From contig NZ_NPKR01000005.1 in assembly GCF_008329535.1 (NCBI RefSeq), positions 124,001-188,000 on the forward strand: a DNA stretch of 64,000 bases, given 5' to 3'. This DNA is from Mycolicibacterium sp. P1-18 (GTDB lineage Bacteria > Actinomycetota > Actinomycetes > Mycobacteriales > Mycobacteriaceae). Of the stretch, positions 54,941-63,381 are shown one piece after another. The position numbers were made by a program, and so were the translations under genes. The first letter of the stretch is position 1. Every line of letters starts with the position of its first letter. Under the pieces are notes generated by a model. It was given only the letters and a program-made list of their open reading frames with translations. It searched no databases and was not told the origin of the DNA.

Positions 54941-55390
54941 GTGCCCGGATCCATCGACGACCTGCAGTGCTCCATCGAACGTTCCCTCCACGTGGTGGGA
55001 GAACGATGGAGCTTGCTCGTCCTGCGCGAAGCCCATCGCGGCGCAACACGTTTCGACGAGTTCAGAGATGCGCTGGGCGTCTCGTCGGACATCCTCACCG
55101 CGAGGTTGAGCACCCTGGTGACGCACGGCGTGCTCGAACGACGCCCCTATCGGGAACCGGGCCGACGCGAGCGTCTCGAGTACCACCTCACCGAGTCGGG
55201 GCGTCAGCTTCAGTTGGTCCTCGGAGCCCTCGGACAGTGGGGCGACACGTATCTGCCTCGCCCGCAGGGACCGTCGATCGAGCGCCGCTCGCCCACCGGA
55301 CAGGCGGTGCGCTTGTGCTACGTCGACGAATCGGGCGCCGAGGTGTCGCCCGTGGACGTCAAGTCGCATCGAACCGCGGCGTACAGCTGA
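54941..55390 (+). CDS. HxlR family transcriptional regulator
   Basis: A 149-residue winged-helix HxlR/MarR-like regulator. Cys10 (LQCSIERSL) is in the position of the redox-sensing Cys of HxlR proteins, followed by VVGERWSLLVLREAHRG and the recognition helix SDILTARLSTLVTHGV. A second Cys is near the end (RLCYVDE). Such proteins respond to formaldehyde, quinones or disulfide stress. GTG 54941; divergent from the SDR-F420 oxidoreductase-catalase operon, its likely target. Confidence 0.9.
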   Translation: MPGSIDDLQCSIERSLHVVGERWSLLVLREAHRGATRFDEFRDALGVSSDILTARLSTLVTHGVLERRPYREPGRRERLEYHLTESGRQLQLVLGALGQWGDTYLPRPQGPSIERRSPTGQAVRLCYVDESGAEVSPVDVKSHRTAAYS

Positions 55391-55407
55391 CCCGCCACGG
55401 ACCCGGC

Positions 55408-55429
55408 AAGACGACCGGTCGTATATGGT
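55408..55429 (+). promoter_or_regulatory. second copy of the ACCGGT operator with -10 box
   Basis: ACGACCGGTCGT (55411-55422) is a perfect 12-bp palindrome within AAGACGACCGGTC (55408-55420), identical to the 13-mer at 43858. TATGGT (55424-55429) follows as -10; a transcript would have a leader of about 22 bases with GAAGGAGG (55443-55450). It lies before the DinB-type gene and downstream of HxlR. Confidence 0.65.
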
Positions 55430-55457
55430 CTGGAGAGTCCCCGAAGGAGGTCATTTC

Positions 55458-56255
55458 ATGAGCCAGGCAGGTATCGCCGGGATGCGGCAGGCGGCGCAGG
55501 ACATCTTCGACGTCGTCGAGACATTCGACGCCGCCGATTGGCACGCGCCCAGCGCCGCCAACGGGTGGTCGGCCAAGGACGTGGTGACGCACGTCGGATC
55601 CCTACTCGAGGACCTCGTCGCAGCGGTGAGTCAACAGCCGTTGCCCGACATGGGCATCGAAGCGCTCAACGACCTCCAGGTCACCGAACGTCGGCACCTG
55701 TCCGGCCCGGAAGCGATCGCGTTCGTCAAGGAGCAATTGGGCAGTGCCCTCGACGCTTTCGAGCCCCTGCAGGTCGAACCCGTCGCGTCGAGCGAGGTGC
55801 CCATGCTCGACCTGGGGTCCTATCCCCTGCATGCCATCGCCGACATGTTCACCTTCGACATGGCGACCCACCTGCGGTACGACATCCTCGCCCCGCGCGG
55901 ACCCATCGTGCGCCACGTGGCCGCGTTGGACGAGGTGGTCCTCGCCCCCTCGGTGGCGTGGCTTCTGGGCGGCATACCGAAGATGCAACCCACGCTCGCC
56001 ACCGCCGTCGACGGGCCGCTCGCACTCGAGCTCACGGGACCCGGTGGCCGCGACGTCGTCGTCGACGTCACCGACGGTGTCGTCACCGTGGTGTCGGCAG
56101 CCGACGCCGGCATTGACCCGATCGCGACGATCAGTTCGACGACCGCCGACTTCCTCGCCTGGTCCACCCGGCGGACGGACTGGCGCAACGCCGCGACGAT
56201 CGCCGGGGATCACGCTGCAGCACAACACTTCTTGGACACCCTCAACCTCATCTGA
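55458..56255 (+). CDS. mycothiol-dependent maleylpyruvate isomerase-like (DinB fold) protein
   Basis: A 265-residue protein with the DinB helical bundle (ADWHAPSAANGWSAKDVVTHVGSLLEDLV) and a C-terminal SCP2-like domain. His in HVGS, a later acidic residue and a His near FDMATHLRYD are the usual metal ligands. Relatives use mycothiol for isomerisation or conjugation of electrophiles. ATG 55458 is fixed by GAAGGAGG at 55443. It lies under the second ACCGGT operator. Confidence 0.85.
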   Translation: MSQAGIAGMRQAAQDIFDVVETFDAADWHAPSAANGWSAKDVVTHVGSLLEDLVAAVSQQPLPDMGIEALNDLQVTERRHLSGPEAIAFVKEQLGSALDAFEPLQVEPVASSEVPMLDLGSYPLHAIADMFTFDMATHLRYDILAPRGPIVRHVAALDEVVLAPSVAWLLGGIPKMQPTLATAVDGPLALELTGPGGRDVVVDVTDGVVTVVSAADAGIDPIATISSTTADFLAWSTRRTDWRNAATIAGDHAAAQHFLDTLNLI

Positions 56256-56282
56256 ACACGCCTCCACCGCGGAAGGGGCGCC

Positions 56283-58106
56283 ATGGCGCTGCGGGAACTG
56301 ACGAACGTGCGCGTCGAGCAGTGCCGCGACGGTCGCAGCACGTGGACGTCTGCGACGGCCTCCTTCGCCGTGGATCCCACCAACCCGGCGAATCAGCGCA
56401 TCGTCGACCTCGACCGTGCGCCCCGAAACGCCACCGGCCTGGTCACCTTCGACGCCGACGTGAACGTGCTCCGTCCCGTCGACGGCGGCAATCGCAAGGT
56501 CCTGCTCGTGATCCCCAACCGGGGACTGGTGACCGGTCCGCCCTTGCGCGCGGGGCAGTTTCACGATCCGACCAGCCTCCCGACCGGAGACGGCGAGGAT
56601 GGTTTCCTGGTCGACGAAGGCTGGACCATCGCGTGGTGCGGATGGCAGTGGGACGTCGTGCGCTCGCCGGGAGTGCTGGGGCTCACCGCCCCGGAGGCCG
56701 ACGTGGAGGCCGGCCCGCTGCGACTGGAATGGCGACCCGACACCACCACGCCCACCCTCCCCCTCAATCCGACCCAGCCCGGACTGCCCGTCATCCAGTT
56801 CGCCGGCTATCCGGTCGCCGACCCCGACGACGAGCAGGCCTCCCTCACCGTCCGGACCGCACCCGAGGGGCAGAAGGTCGCGATAGACCGCGCGCACTGG
56901 CGATTCAGCGAGGATTCGACGGTCACCCTGGACGGCGGATTCCAGGCGTTCTGCTGGTACGAACTGACCTACCGCACGCATCGAGCTCCCGTGGTCGGGT
57001 CGGGGCTGCTCGCCGTGCGGGACTATGCCACGCACCTGCGCGCCGAGGGATTCGAGCGGGTGTTCGCGTTCGGCGCATCACAGTGCGGCAGATTCCTCCG
57101 CCAGTTCCTCTTCGACGGGCTCAACGTCGACGAGGCCGGCACCCCCGCCTTCGACGGCATCTTGTCGTCCATTGCGGGAGCGGCACGGGGCGAATTCAAC
57201 CACCGCTTCGCCCAACCCCCGCTGACCGAAGTTCACGGTTTCGGAGACCAGCCGCCGTTCGGTCACCACGAACTCGTCCGCCGGCAGCGGGATCTGGGCA
57301 CGCTGCCGAAGGTGATCATGACGAACAGCGCCTGGGAGTACTGGCGCGGCGACGCCGCCCTGCAACACGTCGACCGGCACACCGGCGACGACCTCGAGGA
57401 GGACCCGGACGTCCGGAGCTACCTCATCGCGGGCACCGATCACTTCGGCGCTCTCGACGTCAAGGCGGCATTTCCTGCCCAGAATGCCACGCACGCACTC
57501 GATCCCACTCCCATCCATCGTGCCCTGCTGACGGCACTCGACGCGTGGGTCGACGGAGTGTCACCGCCCGCCAGTCAGGTACCGCGAACCGCGGACGGGA
57601 CGGCGACGTCGCGCGCGGAGGTTCTCGGACACTTCGGTCACGTGCCGACACCGGACCTGGACGCCCTGCCGTGGGCCCGTCGCGTCGACCTGGGCCCCAC
57701 GGCCTCTCGCGGGGTGGGCCGATGGCCCGTGACGCTCGGCGCCAGCTACCCCGATGTGGTCTCCGCCGTCGACGCGGACGGCAACGAGGTCGCCGGGGTC
57801 AAGTTGCCCGCCGTGTCGGCACCGTGCGCGGTGTACACGGGATGGAATCCACGGCGGCGGATCACGGGACTGCCCACCGCGCCGTTCGAACGACTCGGCA
57901 GCAGACTGCCCTTCCCGTCGGATCGGCCGGCTGTCACCGAGCGATACGCCGACCGCGGGGCCTACGAGGCCACGGCCCGTGAGGCCGCCTCGAGTCTCGT
58001 CGCAGCCCGACTGCTGCTCGCTCGGGACGCCGACGCAGTCGTCCACGAAGCACTGCGCGCGTACGACGAGGCCGTCGAGCGGGAGCGCCACGCCGAACCT
58101 CGGTGA
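56283..58106 (+). CDS. alpha/beta hydrolase domain protein, 607 aa (Abhydrolase_10 type)
   Basis: A large cytoplasmic protein with an N-terminal beta-rich half (about 1-220) and an alpha/beta hydrolase half whose nucleophile is Ser266 in FGASQCGRF, with HRxF/YDRHTGDD and LIAGTDHFGALD containing further catalytic candidates. This matches the uncharacterised alpha/beta hydrolase family PF20091. GGAAGGGG precedes ATG 56283. It follows the DinB-type gene by 27 bp and is likely cotranscribed. The substrate is unknown. Confidence 0.83.
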   Translation: MALRELTNVRVEQCRDGRSTWTSATASFAVDPTNPANQRIVDLDRAPRNATGLVTFDADVNVLRPVDGGNRKVLLVIPNRGLVTGPPLRAGQFHDPTSLPTGDGEDGFLVDEGWTIAWCGWQWDVVRSPGVLGLTAPEADVEAGPLRLEWRPDTTTPTLPLNPTQPGLPVIQFAGYPVADPDDEQASLTVRTAPEGQKVAIDRAHWRFSEDSTVTLDGGFQAFCWYELTYRTHRAPVVGSGLLAVRDYATHLRAEGFERVFAFGASQCGRFLRQFLFDGLNVDEAGTPAFDGILSSIAGAARGEFNHRFAQPPLTEVHGFGDQPPFGHHELVRRQRDLGTLPKVIMTNSAWEYWRGDAALQHVDRHTGDDLEEDPDVRSYLIAGTDHFGALDVKAAFPAQNATHALDPTPIHRALLTALDAWVDGVSPPASQVPRTADGTATSRAEVLGHFGHVPTPDLDALPWARRVDLGPTASRGVGRWPVTLGASYPDVVSAVDADGNEVAGVKLPAVSAPCAVYTGWNPRRRITGLPTAPFERLGSRLPFPSDRPAVTERYADRGAYEATAREAASSLVAARLLLARDADAVVHEALRAYDEAVERERHAEPR

Positions 58107-58165
58107 GCCTCGCCATCGTGCCTGCCCACGGCCGCCCCATTGCGCGCCGGCGCCTGCGGTCCCTG

Positions 58166-58183
58166 GTATGAGTCTGCTCATAC
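58166..58183. repeat. inverted repeat upstream of topoisomerase genes
   Basis: GTATGAG, TCTG, CTCATAC: perfect 7-bp arms with a four-base centre, in the 158-bp gap before the TopoN-like gene. It may be an operator or the end of the preceding transcript; there is no T tract and the stem is AT-rich, which argues against a terminator. A TACCAT box lies at 58221. Confidence 0.5.
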
Positions 58184-58264
58184 GCCGCCGCGGCTGCACG
58201 ACGATGTCGTAGCGGACGTCTACCATTCCTGCGGCATACCCAAGACCGATGGAAGGGGCGAGCA

Positions 58265-60298
58265 GTGAGTTACACCGCCGCCGACATCACCGAACTCGAC
58301 GATGTCCAGCACACACGCCTGCGGCCGGCGGTCAACCTCGGTCTCGACGTGCTCAACACCGCGCTGCGCGAGATCGTCGACAACGCCATCGAAGAGGTCG
58401 CCGACCCCAGCCATGGCGGATCGACCGTCACCATCACCCTGCACGTCGACGGCTCGGTCAGCGTCGCCGACGACGGCCGCGGCCTGCCCGTCGACTCCGA
58501 CCCGGTGAACGGAAAGAACGGCATCGTCAAGACGCTTGGCACTGCGCGGGCGGGCGGCAAGTTCGACGCCCATGCCGACGCGACCAGCACGGGTGCCGGC
58601 CTGAACGGAATCGGTGCCGCCGCGGCGGTCTTCATCTCCGCGCGCACCGACGTGACGGTGCGCCGGGCCGGCAAGACCTACCTGCAAAGCTTCGGGGGCG
58701 GCTACCCGGGCGTGTTCGACGGCAAGGACTTCGACGCCGACGCGCCGTTCACCCGTGGGGACACGCTGAAGTTGCGCGGCTCGGGCAATCGCCAACCCGA
58801 CGCCCACGGCACGACCGTCCGCATCCTGTTCGATCCTGCCGTGGTGCCGGATTCCACCGTCGACGTCAACGAGGTCCTGCTGCGGGCGCACGCGGCGGCC
58901 CGGATGTCCCCCGGCGTGCACCTGCTGGTCGCCGACGAGGGCTGGCCCGGCGACGAGGTCCGCCCCGAGCTGCTCGAGCCGTTCCACGGTCCGTGGGGCA
59001 CCGACACCCTCCTCGACCTCATGTGCGTCGCCGGCGGCACCCCCGTGCCCGGCGTCCGCGCGGTGGTCGAGGGACGCGGCGAGTACACGACCGGCCGCGG
59101 ACCCACCCCGTTCCGCTGGTCCTTGACCGCGGGCCCCGCCGAACCGGCCACCGTCGCCGCGTTCTGCAACACCGTGCGCACCCCCGGTGGCGGATCCCAT
59201 CTCACCGCGGCGGTCAAGGGGCTGTCCGAGGCCCTGGCCGACCGCGCGTCACGTATCCGCGACCTGGGCCTGGCCAAGGGTGAGGACGGTCCGGAGGCGC
59301 AGGACTTCGCGGCGGTGACCGCGCTCGCCGTGGACACCCGGGCACCCGACGTGTCCTGGGACTCGCAGGCCAAGACCGCGGTGTCGTCGCGCTCGCTGAA
59401 CGTCGCGATGGCCCCGGACGTGGCCCGCAGCGTCACCATCTGGGCCGCCAACCGCAACAACGCCGACACCGTCTCGATGTGGACGAAGATGGCGCTGGAG
59501 TCGGCGCGGGCGCGGCGCAGCGCCGAGGGCGCCAAGGCCCGCTCGCGGGCGGCGTCGAAGGCCAAGGGACTCGGCACCAACCTGTCGCTGCCGCCGAAGC
59601 TGCTGCCCAGCCGCGAGACCGGGCGCGGTTCGGGCGCCGAGTTGTTCCTGTGCGAGGGAGACTCCGCGCTCGGCACCATCAAGGCTGCGCGCGACGCCAC
59701 CTTCCAGGCGGCCTTCCCGCTGAAGGGCAAGCCGCCCAACGTCTACGGGTTCACGCTGAACAAGGCCCGCGTCAAGGACGAGTTCGACTCGATCGAACGC
59801 ATCCTGGGCTGCGGGGTGCGCGACAACTGCGACCCGGAATCGTGCCGGTACGACCGGATCCTGTTCGCCTCCGACGCCGACCCCGACGGCGGCAACATCA
59901 ACTCCAGTCTCATCTCGATGTTCCTGGACTTCTACCGTCCGCTGGTGAAGGCCGGGATGGTCTTCGTGACGCTGCCACCGCTGTTCGTGGTCAAGGACGG
60001 TCAGCAACGGATCTACTGCCAGGACGAATCCGAACGCGACGCCGCCGTGACGAAGATGAAGGCCTCCTCCAAGCGCAAGGTGGAGGTGCAGCGCAACAAG
60101 GGCCTGGGCGAGATGGACGCCGACGACTTCTGGAACACCGTGCTGGATCCGGAGCGCCGCACCGTCATTCGGGTGCACCTCGACGACGGCGATCCCAAGC
60201 TGCACCACACCCTGTTCGGCGGGCCGCCGGAGGGCCGACGCACGTGGATGGCCGACGTCGCCTCCCGCGTCGACACCGCTGCCCTCGACCTCGACTAG
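58265..60298 (+). CDS. GyrB-like type IIA topoisomerase subunit (TopoN-like)
   Basis: A 677-residue protein with the GHKL ATPase (EIVDNAIEEV, DDGRGLPVD, GTARAGGKFD, GAGLNGIGAAA) and the TOPRIM domain (FLCEGDSALG at about 460, DADPDGG at about 537), then RNKGLGEMDADDFW. It is about the length of GyrB, but many GyrB contacts differ. In M. smegmatis a homologous pair is TopoN/TopoM, an atypical type II enzyme reported to introduce positive supercoils. GTG 58265, with GGAAGGGG in front. Forms an operon with the GyrA-like gene 9 bp downstream. Confidence 0.9.
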   Translation: MSYTAADITELDDVQHTRLRPAVNLGLDVLNTALREIVDNAIEEVADPSHGGSTVTITLHVDGSVSVADDGRGLPVDSDPVNGKNGIVKTLGTARAGGKFDAHADATSTGAGLNGIGAAAAVFISARTDVTVRRAGKTYLQSFGGGYPGVFDGKDFDADAPFTRGDTLKLRGSGNRQPDAHGTTVRILFDPAVVPDSTVDVNEVLLRAHAAARMSPGVHLLVADEGWPGDEVRPELLEPFHGPWGTDTLLDLMCVAGGTPVPGVRAVVEGRGEYTTGRGPTPFRWSLTAGPAEPATVAAFCNTVRTPGGGSHLTAAVKGLSEALADRASRIRDLGLAKGEDGPEAQDFAAVTALAVDTRAPDVSWDSQAKTAVSSRSLNVAMAPDVARSVTIWAANRNNADTVSMWTKMALESARARRSAEGAKARSRAASKAKGLGTNLSLPPKLLPSRETGRGSGAELFLCEGDSALGTIKAARDATFQAAFPLKGKPPNVYGFTLNKARVKDEFDSIERILGCGVRDNCDPESCRYDRILFASDADPDGGNINSSLISMFLDFYRPLVKAGMVFVTLPPLFVVKDGQQRIYCQDESERDAAVTKMKASSKRKVEVQRNKGLGEMDADDFWNTVLDPERRTVIRVHLDDGDPKLHHTLFGGPPEGRRTWMADVASRVDTAALDLD

Positions 60299-60307
60299 GA
60301 GTACGAC

Positions 60308-62446
60308 GTGACCGCCACCCTCGACGTCCCGGAGCAGAACCCCGACCTGGTGCTCGACCAGAGCGCCGACGACTACTGGAACCACTACCAGCTGACGTTC
60401 GCGCTCTACAGCGTGAGCGACCGTGCCATCCCGTCGGCGTTCGACGGTCTCAAGCCCGGTCAGCGCCGCCTGCTGTACCAAATGCACGAGTCCCGGCTGC
60501 TGCCCGGCAACAAGCCGCAGAAGTCGTCGAAGGTCTGCTCGGCGGTCACCGGCAACCTGCACCCCCACGGCGGCGCGTCGATGTACGGCGCCGCCGCGCT
60601 GCTGGCCGCCGACTTCCAGCGCGTCAAGGTCATCGACGGGCAGGGCGCCTTCCCCCGCATCCAGGGCGACATCCCGGCCGCCGACCGCTACACCGAGATG
60701 CGGCTGTCGGCGCCCGGTGCGGCATTGACCGCCGAACTCGAAGATCACGCCGTACCGATGGTGTCGACGTTCGACGGCGAATGGGTCGAACCGACGGTGC
60801 TGCCGGCCCGGTGGCCGGTGCTGCTGTGCAACGGCGCGGTCGGCATCGCCGAGGGGTGGGCCACCAAGGTGCCCGCCCACAATCCCCGCGAGATCATGGC
60901 GGCCTGTCGGGCACTGCTGAAGACGCCGAACATGACCGACGACCGGTTGGTGAAGCTCATCCCCGGTCCGGACTGGGGATGCGGCGCCACGGTGGTCGGC
61001 ACCGCCGGGCTGCGCGAGTACATCACCACCGGGCGGGGCCAGTTCACGGTGCGCGGCACGGTGTCGGTGGACGGGAAGAACGTCGTCGTCACCGAACTGC
61101 CGCCCGGGGTGGCGAGCAACACCGTGCAGGAACGCATTCGGGCGCTGGTCGAGTCCGGCGAGCTGGCCGGGGTGGCCGACATGTCGGATCTGACCGACCG
61201 GCGCAACGGCCTGCGGATCGTGGTGACCGCCAAGCGCGGCCACAGTGCGGAGCAGATCCGCGAGCAGTTGCTGGCCCTGACCCCGCTGGAGGGCACGTTC
61301 GCCGCCAGCCTGGTCGCACTCGACGAGGACCGGGTGCCGCGCTGGTGGTCGGTGCGGGAACTGATCTCGGCCTTCCTGCACCTGCGTGACTCGGTGGTGT
61401 TGCGTCGCAGCGAATACCGGTTGGAGAAGGTCGCGGCACGTCGCCACCTCGTGTCGGGGTTGATGACCATTCACCTCGACATCGACGCCGCGGTCGCGGT
61501 GATCCGCGGATCCGACACCGTCGACGACGCCCGCCAGGGGCTGCAGGACCGGTTCACCATCGACGCGGTGCAGGCCGATTACGTTCTGGCGCTGCAGCTT
61601 CGGCGGCTGACCCGGCTCGACGTCATCGAGCTGCAGGCCGAGGCGGAGAAGCTGGACGCCGAGTTCCTGGCGCTGACCGAGCTGGTGTCCAACCCCGACG
61701 CACGCCGCGTGGTGATCGACGAGGAACTGGTCGAGACCGCAAAGCTGTTCAAGGGCCCCGAGTTCGACCGTCGCACCGTGCTGGACTTCGAGGCCACGCC
61801 GACTGTGTCGAGCAGCGACGAGGACGGCGCCCGCGAGCGCAAGGTCAACACCGCGTGGCGGCTCGACGACCGAGGCGTCCTCTCCGACAGCCACGGCGAC
61901 CTGTTGACCTCGGGTCTGGGCTGGGCGGTGTGGACCGACGGGCGCATCAAGTTCACCACCGGAGGCGGGCTGCCGTACAAGATCCGCGACATCCCGGTGG
62001 CGCCGGACATCACCGGACTGCTGCGCTCCGGCGTGCTGGCTCCGGGCTCGCACCTGGCGTTGGTGACGCGTCGCGGGAAGGTGTTGCGCATCGACCCAGC
62101 CGCGGTCAACCCGCAGGGCGCGGCCGGCAACGGTGTCGCGGGCGTGAAGCTGGCGGCCGACGGCGACGAGGTCATCGCGGCGTTGCCGCTCACGTGCGGC
62201 AACGGTGAAGCCATCCTGTCGATCTCCGAGAAAGGTTGGAAGGTCACCGAAGTCGTCGACATCCCGGTCAAGGGCCGTGGCGGCGCCGGCGTCGGCTTCC
62301 ATCCGTTCATCGCCGGCGAGACCGCGTTGATGGCAGCCGCGGTCTCGGCGACCGGCTTCGTGCGCGGCACCCGGGCCGTCCGAGCCGAGAAGCGGGCCAA
62401 GGCGTCGACGAAGGGGTCCGGCGCGGACGTGACGCCCGCGGGGTGA
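60308..62446 (+). CDS. GyrA-like type IIA topoisomerase subunit (TopoM-like)
   Basis: A 712-residue cleavage-religation subunit. Breakage-reunion core: DGLKPGQRRLLYQM, HPHGGASMYG, active-site Tyr128 in DRYTEMRLS. The C-terminal domain is about 200 residues, shorter than in GyrA, and the GyrA box is only a degenerate KGRGGAGVG. Where GyrA has Asp89 and Asp94 (M. tuberculosis numbering) this protein has Gly. GTG 60308 starts nine bases after the TopoN stop. No other gene is in the operon. Confidence 0.9.
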   Translation: MTATLDVPEQNPDLVLDQSADDYWNHYQLTFALYSVSDRAIPSAFDGLKPGQRRLLYQMHESRLLPGNKPQKSSKVCSAVTGNLHPHGGASMYGAAALLAADFQRVKVIDGQGAFPRIQGDIPAADRYTEMRLSAPGAALTAELEDHAVPMVSTFDGEWVEPTVLPARWPVLLCNGAVGIAEGWATKVPAHNPREIMAACRALLKTPNMTDDRLVKLIPGPDWGCGATVVGTAGLREYITTGRGQFTVRGTVSVDGKNVVVTELPPGVASNTVQERIRALVESGELAGVADMSDLTDRRNGLRIVVTAKRGHSAEQIREQLLALTPLEGTFAASLVALDEDRVPRWWSVRELISAFLHLRDSVVLRRSEYRLEKVAARRHLVSGLMTIHLDIDAAVAVIRGSDTVDDARQGLQDRFTIDAVQADYVLALQLRRLTRLDVIELQAEAEKLDAEFLALTELVSNPDARRVVIDEELVETAKLFKGPEFDRRTVLDFEATPTVSSSDEDGARERKVNTAWRLDDRGVLSDSHGDLLTSGLGWAVWTDGRIKFTTGGGLPYKIRDIPVAPDITGLLRSGVLAPGSHLALVTRRGKVLRIDPAAVNPQGAAGNGVAGVKLAADGDEVIAALPLTCGNGEAILSISEKGWKVTEVVDIPVKGRGGAGVGFHPFIAGETALMAAAVSATGFVRGTRAVRAEKRAKASTKGSGADVTPAG

Positions 62447-62462
62447 CGGGTGCGCGTAGCAC

Positions 62463-63287
62463 TCAGAGCTGGTGATCAGACCGCCACCTCTCCATCACCT
62501 CGGTCATGGGTGCGGACGTCTGTGCGCTGGGCCCGAAGTGGATGGTCACCTCGTCGGCCCCCGCCGCGTCGTAGGCGCGCAGGCGAACGAGTAGTTCCGC
62601 GACGCTCTCCTGGCTGCTTTCTCGCGAGAGCATGATGCCCGCGGCGATCCGGCGGGGCGCCGCCATCCGATCCAATTCCCCACGCTTGGTGCGAAATTCC
62701 TGCGGGGTGAGTCCGAACGCCTGCCAGCGGTCGGCAACGCGCGCCGCCCGTCGGAACGCCGGCCCCGTCATGCCGCCGACCATGACGGGCACCGGCGCGG
62801 ACGGCCGGGGTTCGAAGACGCCCGCGCCCGACCCGAAGAAGCGGTTCTCCGGCGGCCCTTCACCCCGATGCAGCGCGTGGATCAGGTCGATGGTCTCGTC
62901 GGTCCGCGCTCCTCGCTCGGAGAAGGGCACGCCCACCGCGTCGAACTCGCTCGCGTCCCAGCCGACGCCGACACCGAAGACCACCCGCCCGGGCGCCAGG
63001 CGCTCCAGAGTGGCCAACTGCTTGGCCAACAACACCGGCTCCCGCAGCGGCACGATGATCACCGTCGTCCCCAACGTGACCCGGGTGGTCACCGCGGCCA
63101 CGTGGGACAGCAGCATCAGGGCCTCGTACACGCCGCCGTAGACGTCGCCGTAGGGCTCCGGCGGCAGCAGGTGATCGGGCACCCACACCCCGGCGTAGCC
63201 CAACTCCTCCGCCAGGCGCGCCTGGGCCACGATCGACCGGGGGTCGACGCCGGTCTCGTCGTTGGACAGTGCGACGCTCAATTTCAT
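62463..63287 (-). CDS. F420-dependent LLM-class oxidoreductase
   Basis: A 274-residue luciferase-like TIM barrel: GYAGVWVPDHLLPPEPYG, APGRVVFGVGVGWDASEFD and VPVMVGGMTGPAFRRAARVADRW are family hallmarks of the Rv-type F420 oxidoreductases. Substrate unknown. Starts at ATG 63287 and is divergent from a MerR regulator across 88 bp; convergent with TopoM. Confidence 0.88.
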   Translation of the reverse strand: MKLSVALSNDETGVDPRSIVAQARLAEELGYAGVWVPDHLLPPEPYGDVYGGVYEALMLLSHVAAVTTRVTLGTTVIIVPLREPVLLAKQLATLERLAPGRVVFGVGVGWDASEFDAVGVPFSERGARTDETIDLIHALHRGEGPPENRFFGSGAGVFEPRPSAPVPVMVGGMTGPAFRRAARVADRWQAFGLTPQEFRTKRGELDRMAAPRRIAAGIMLSRESSQESVAELLVRLRAYDAAGADEVTIHFGPSAQTSAPMTEVMERWRSDHQL

Positions 63288-63360
63288 TCGGCGCCAGCTT
63301 CGTTCGACGCTGCGAGGTGCCGAGGACGCTTGAACTGAGGTTTTTCCATGACGCGAATGC

Positions 63361-63381
63361 TAAAGTCTGACATGTATGTCA
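63361..63381 (+). promoter_or_regulatory. -10 box and palindrome over the MerR start codon
   Basis: TAAAGT (63361-63366) ends nine bases before ATG 63376, and TGACAT GT ATGTCA (63368-63381) is a perfect 6-bp-arm inverted repeat that includes the start codon. Together they suggest a leaderless, autoregulated MerR gene. It may also act on the divergent oxidoreductase. Confidence 0.5.

Noticed and set aside
39108..58106. Region read as a prophage or integrative element
   Set aside because: No integrase, att-like repeats, tRNA or structural phage genes; codon use is like the surrounding chromosome.
59249..62302. A 1017-codon open frame antisense to the topoisomerase genes
   Set aside because: Composition is His/Arg/Gly/Val-rich without domains; it mirrors the codon bias of the genuine plus-strand genes in high-GC DNA.
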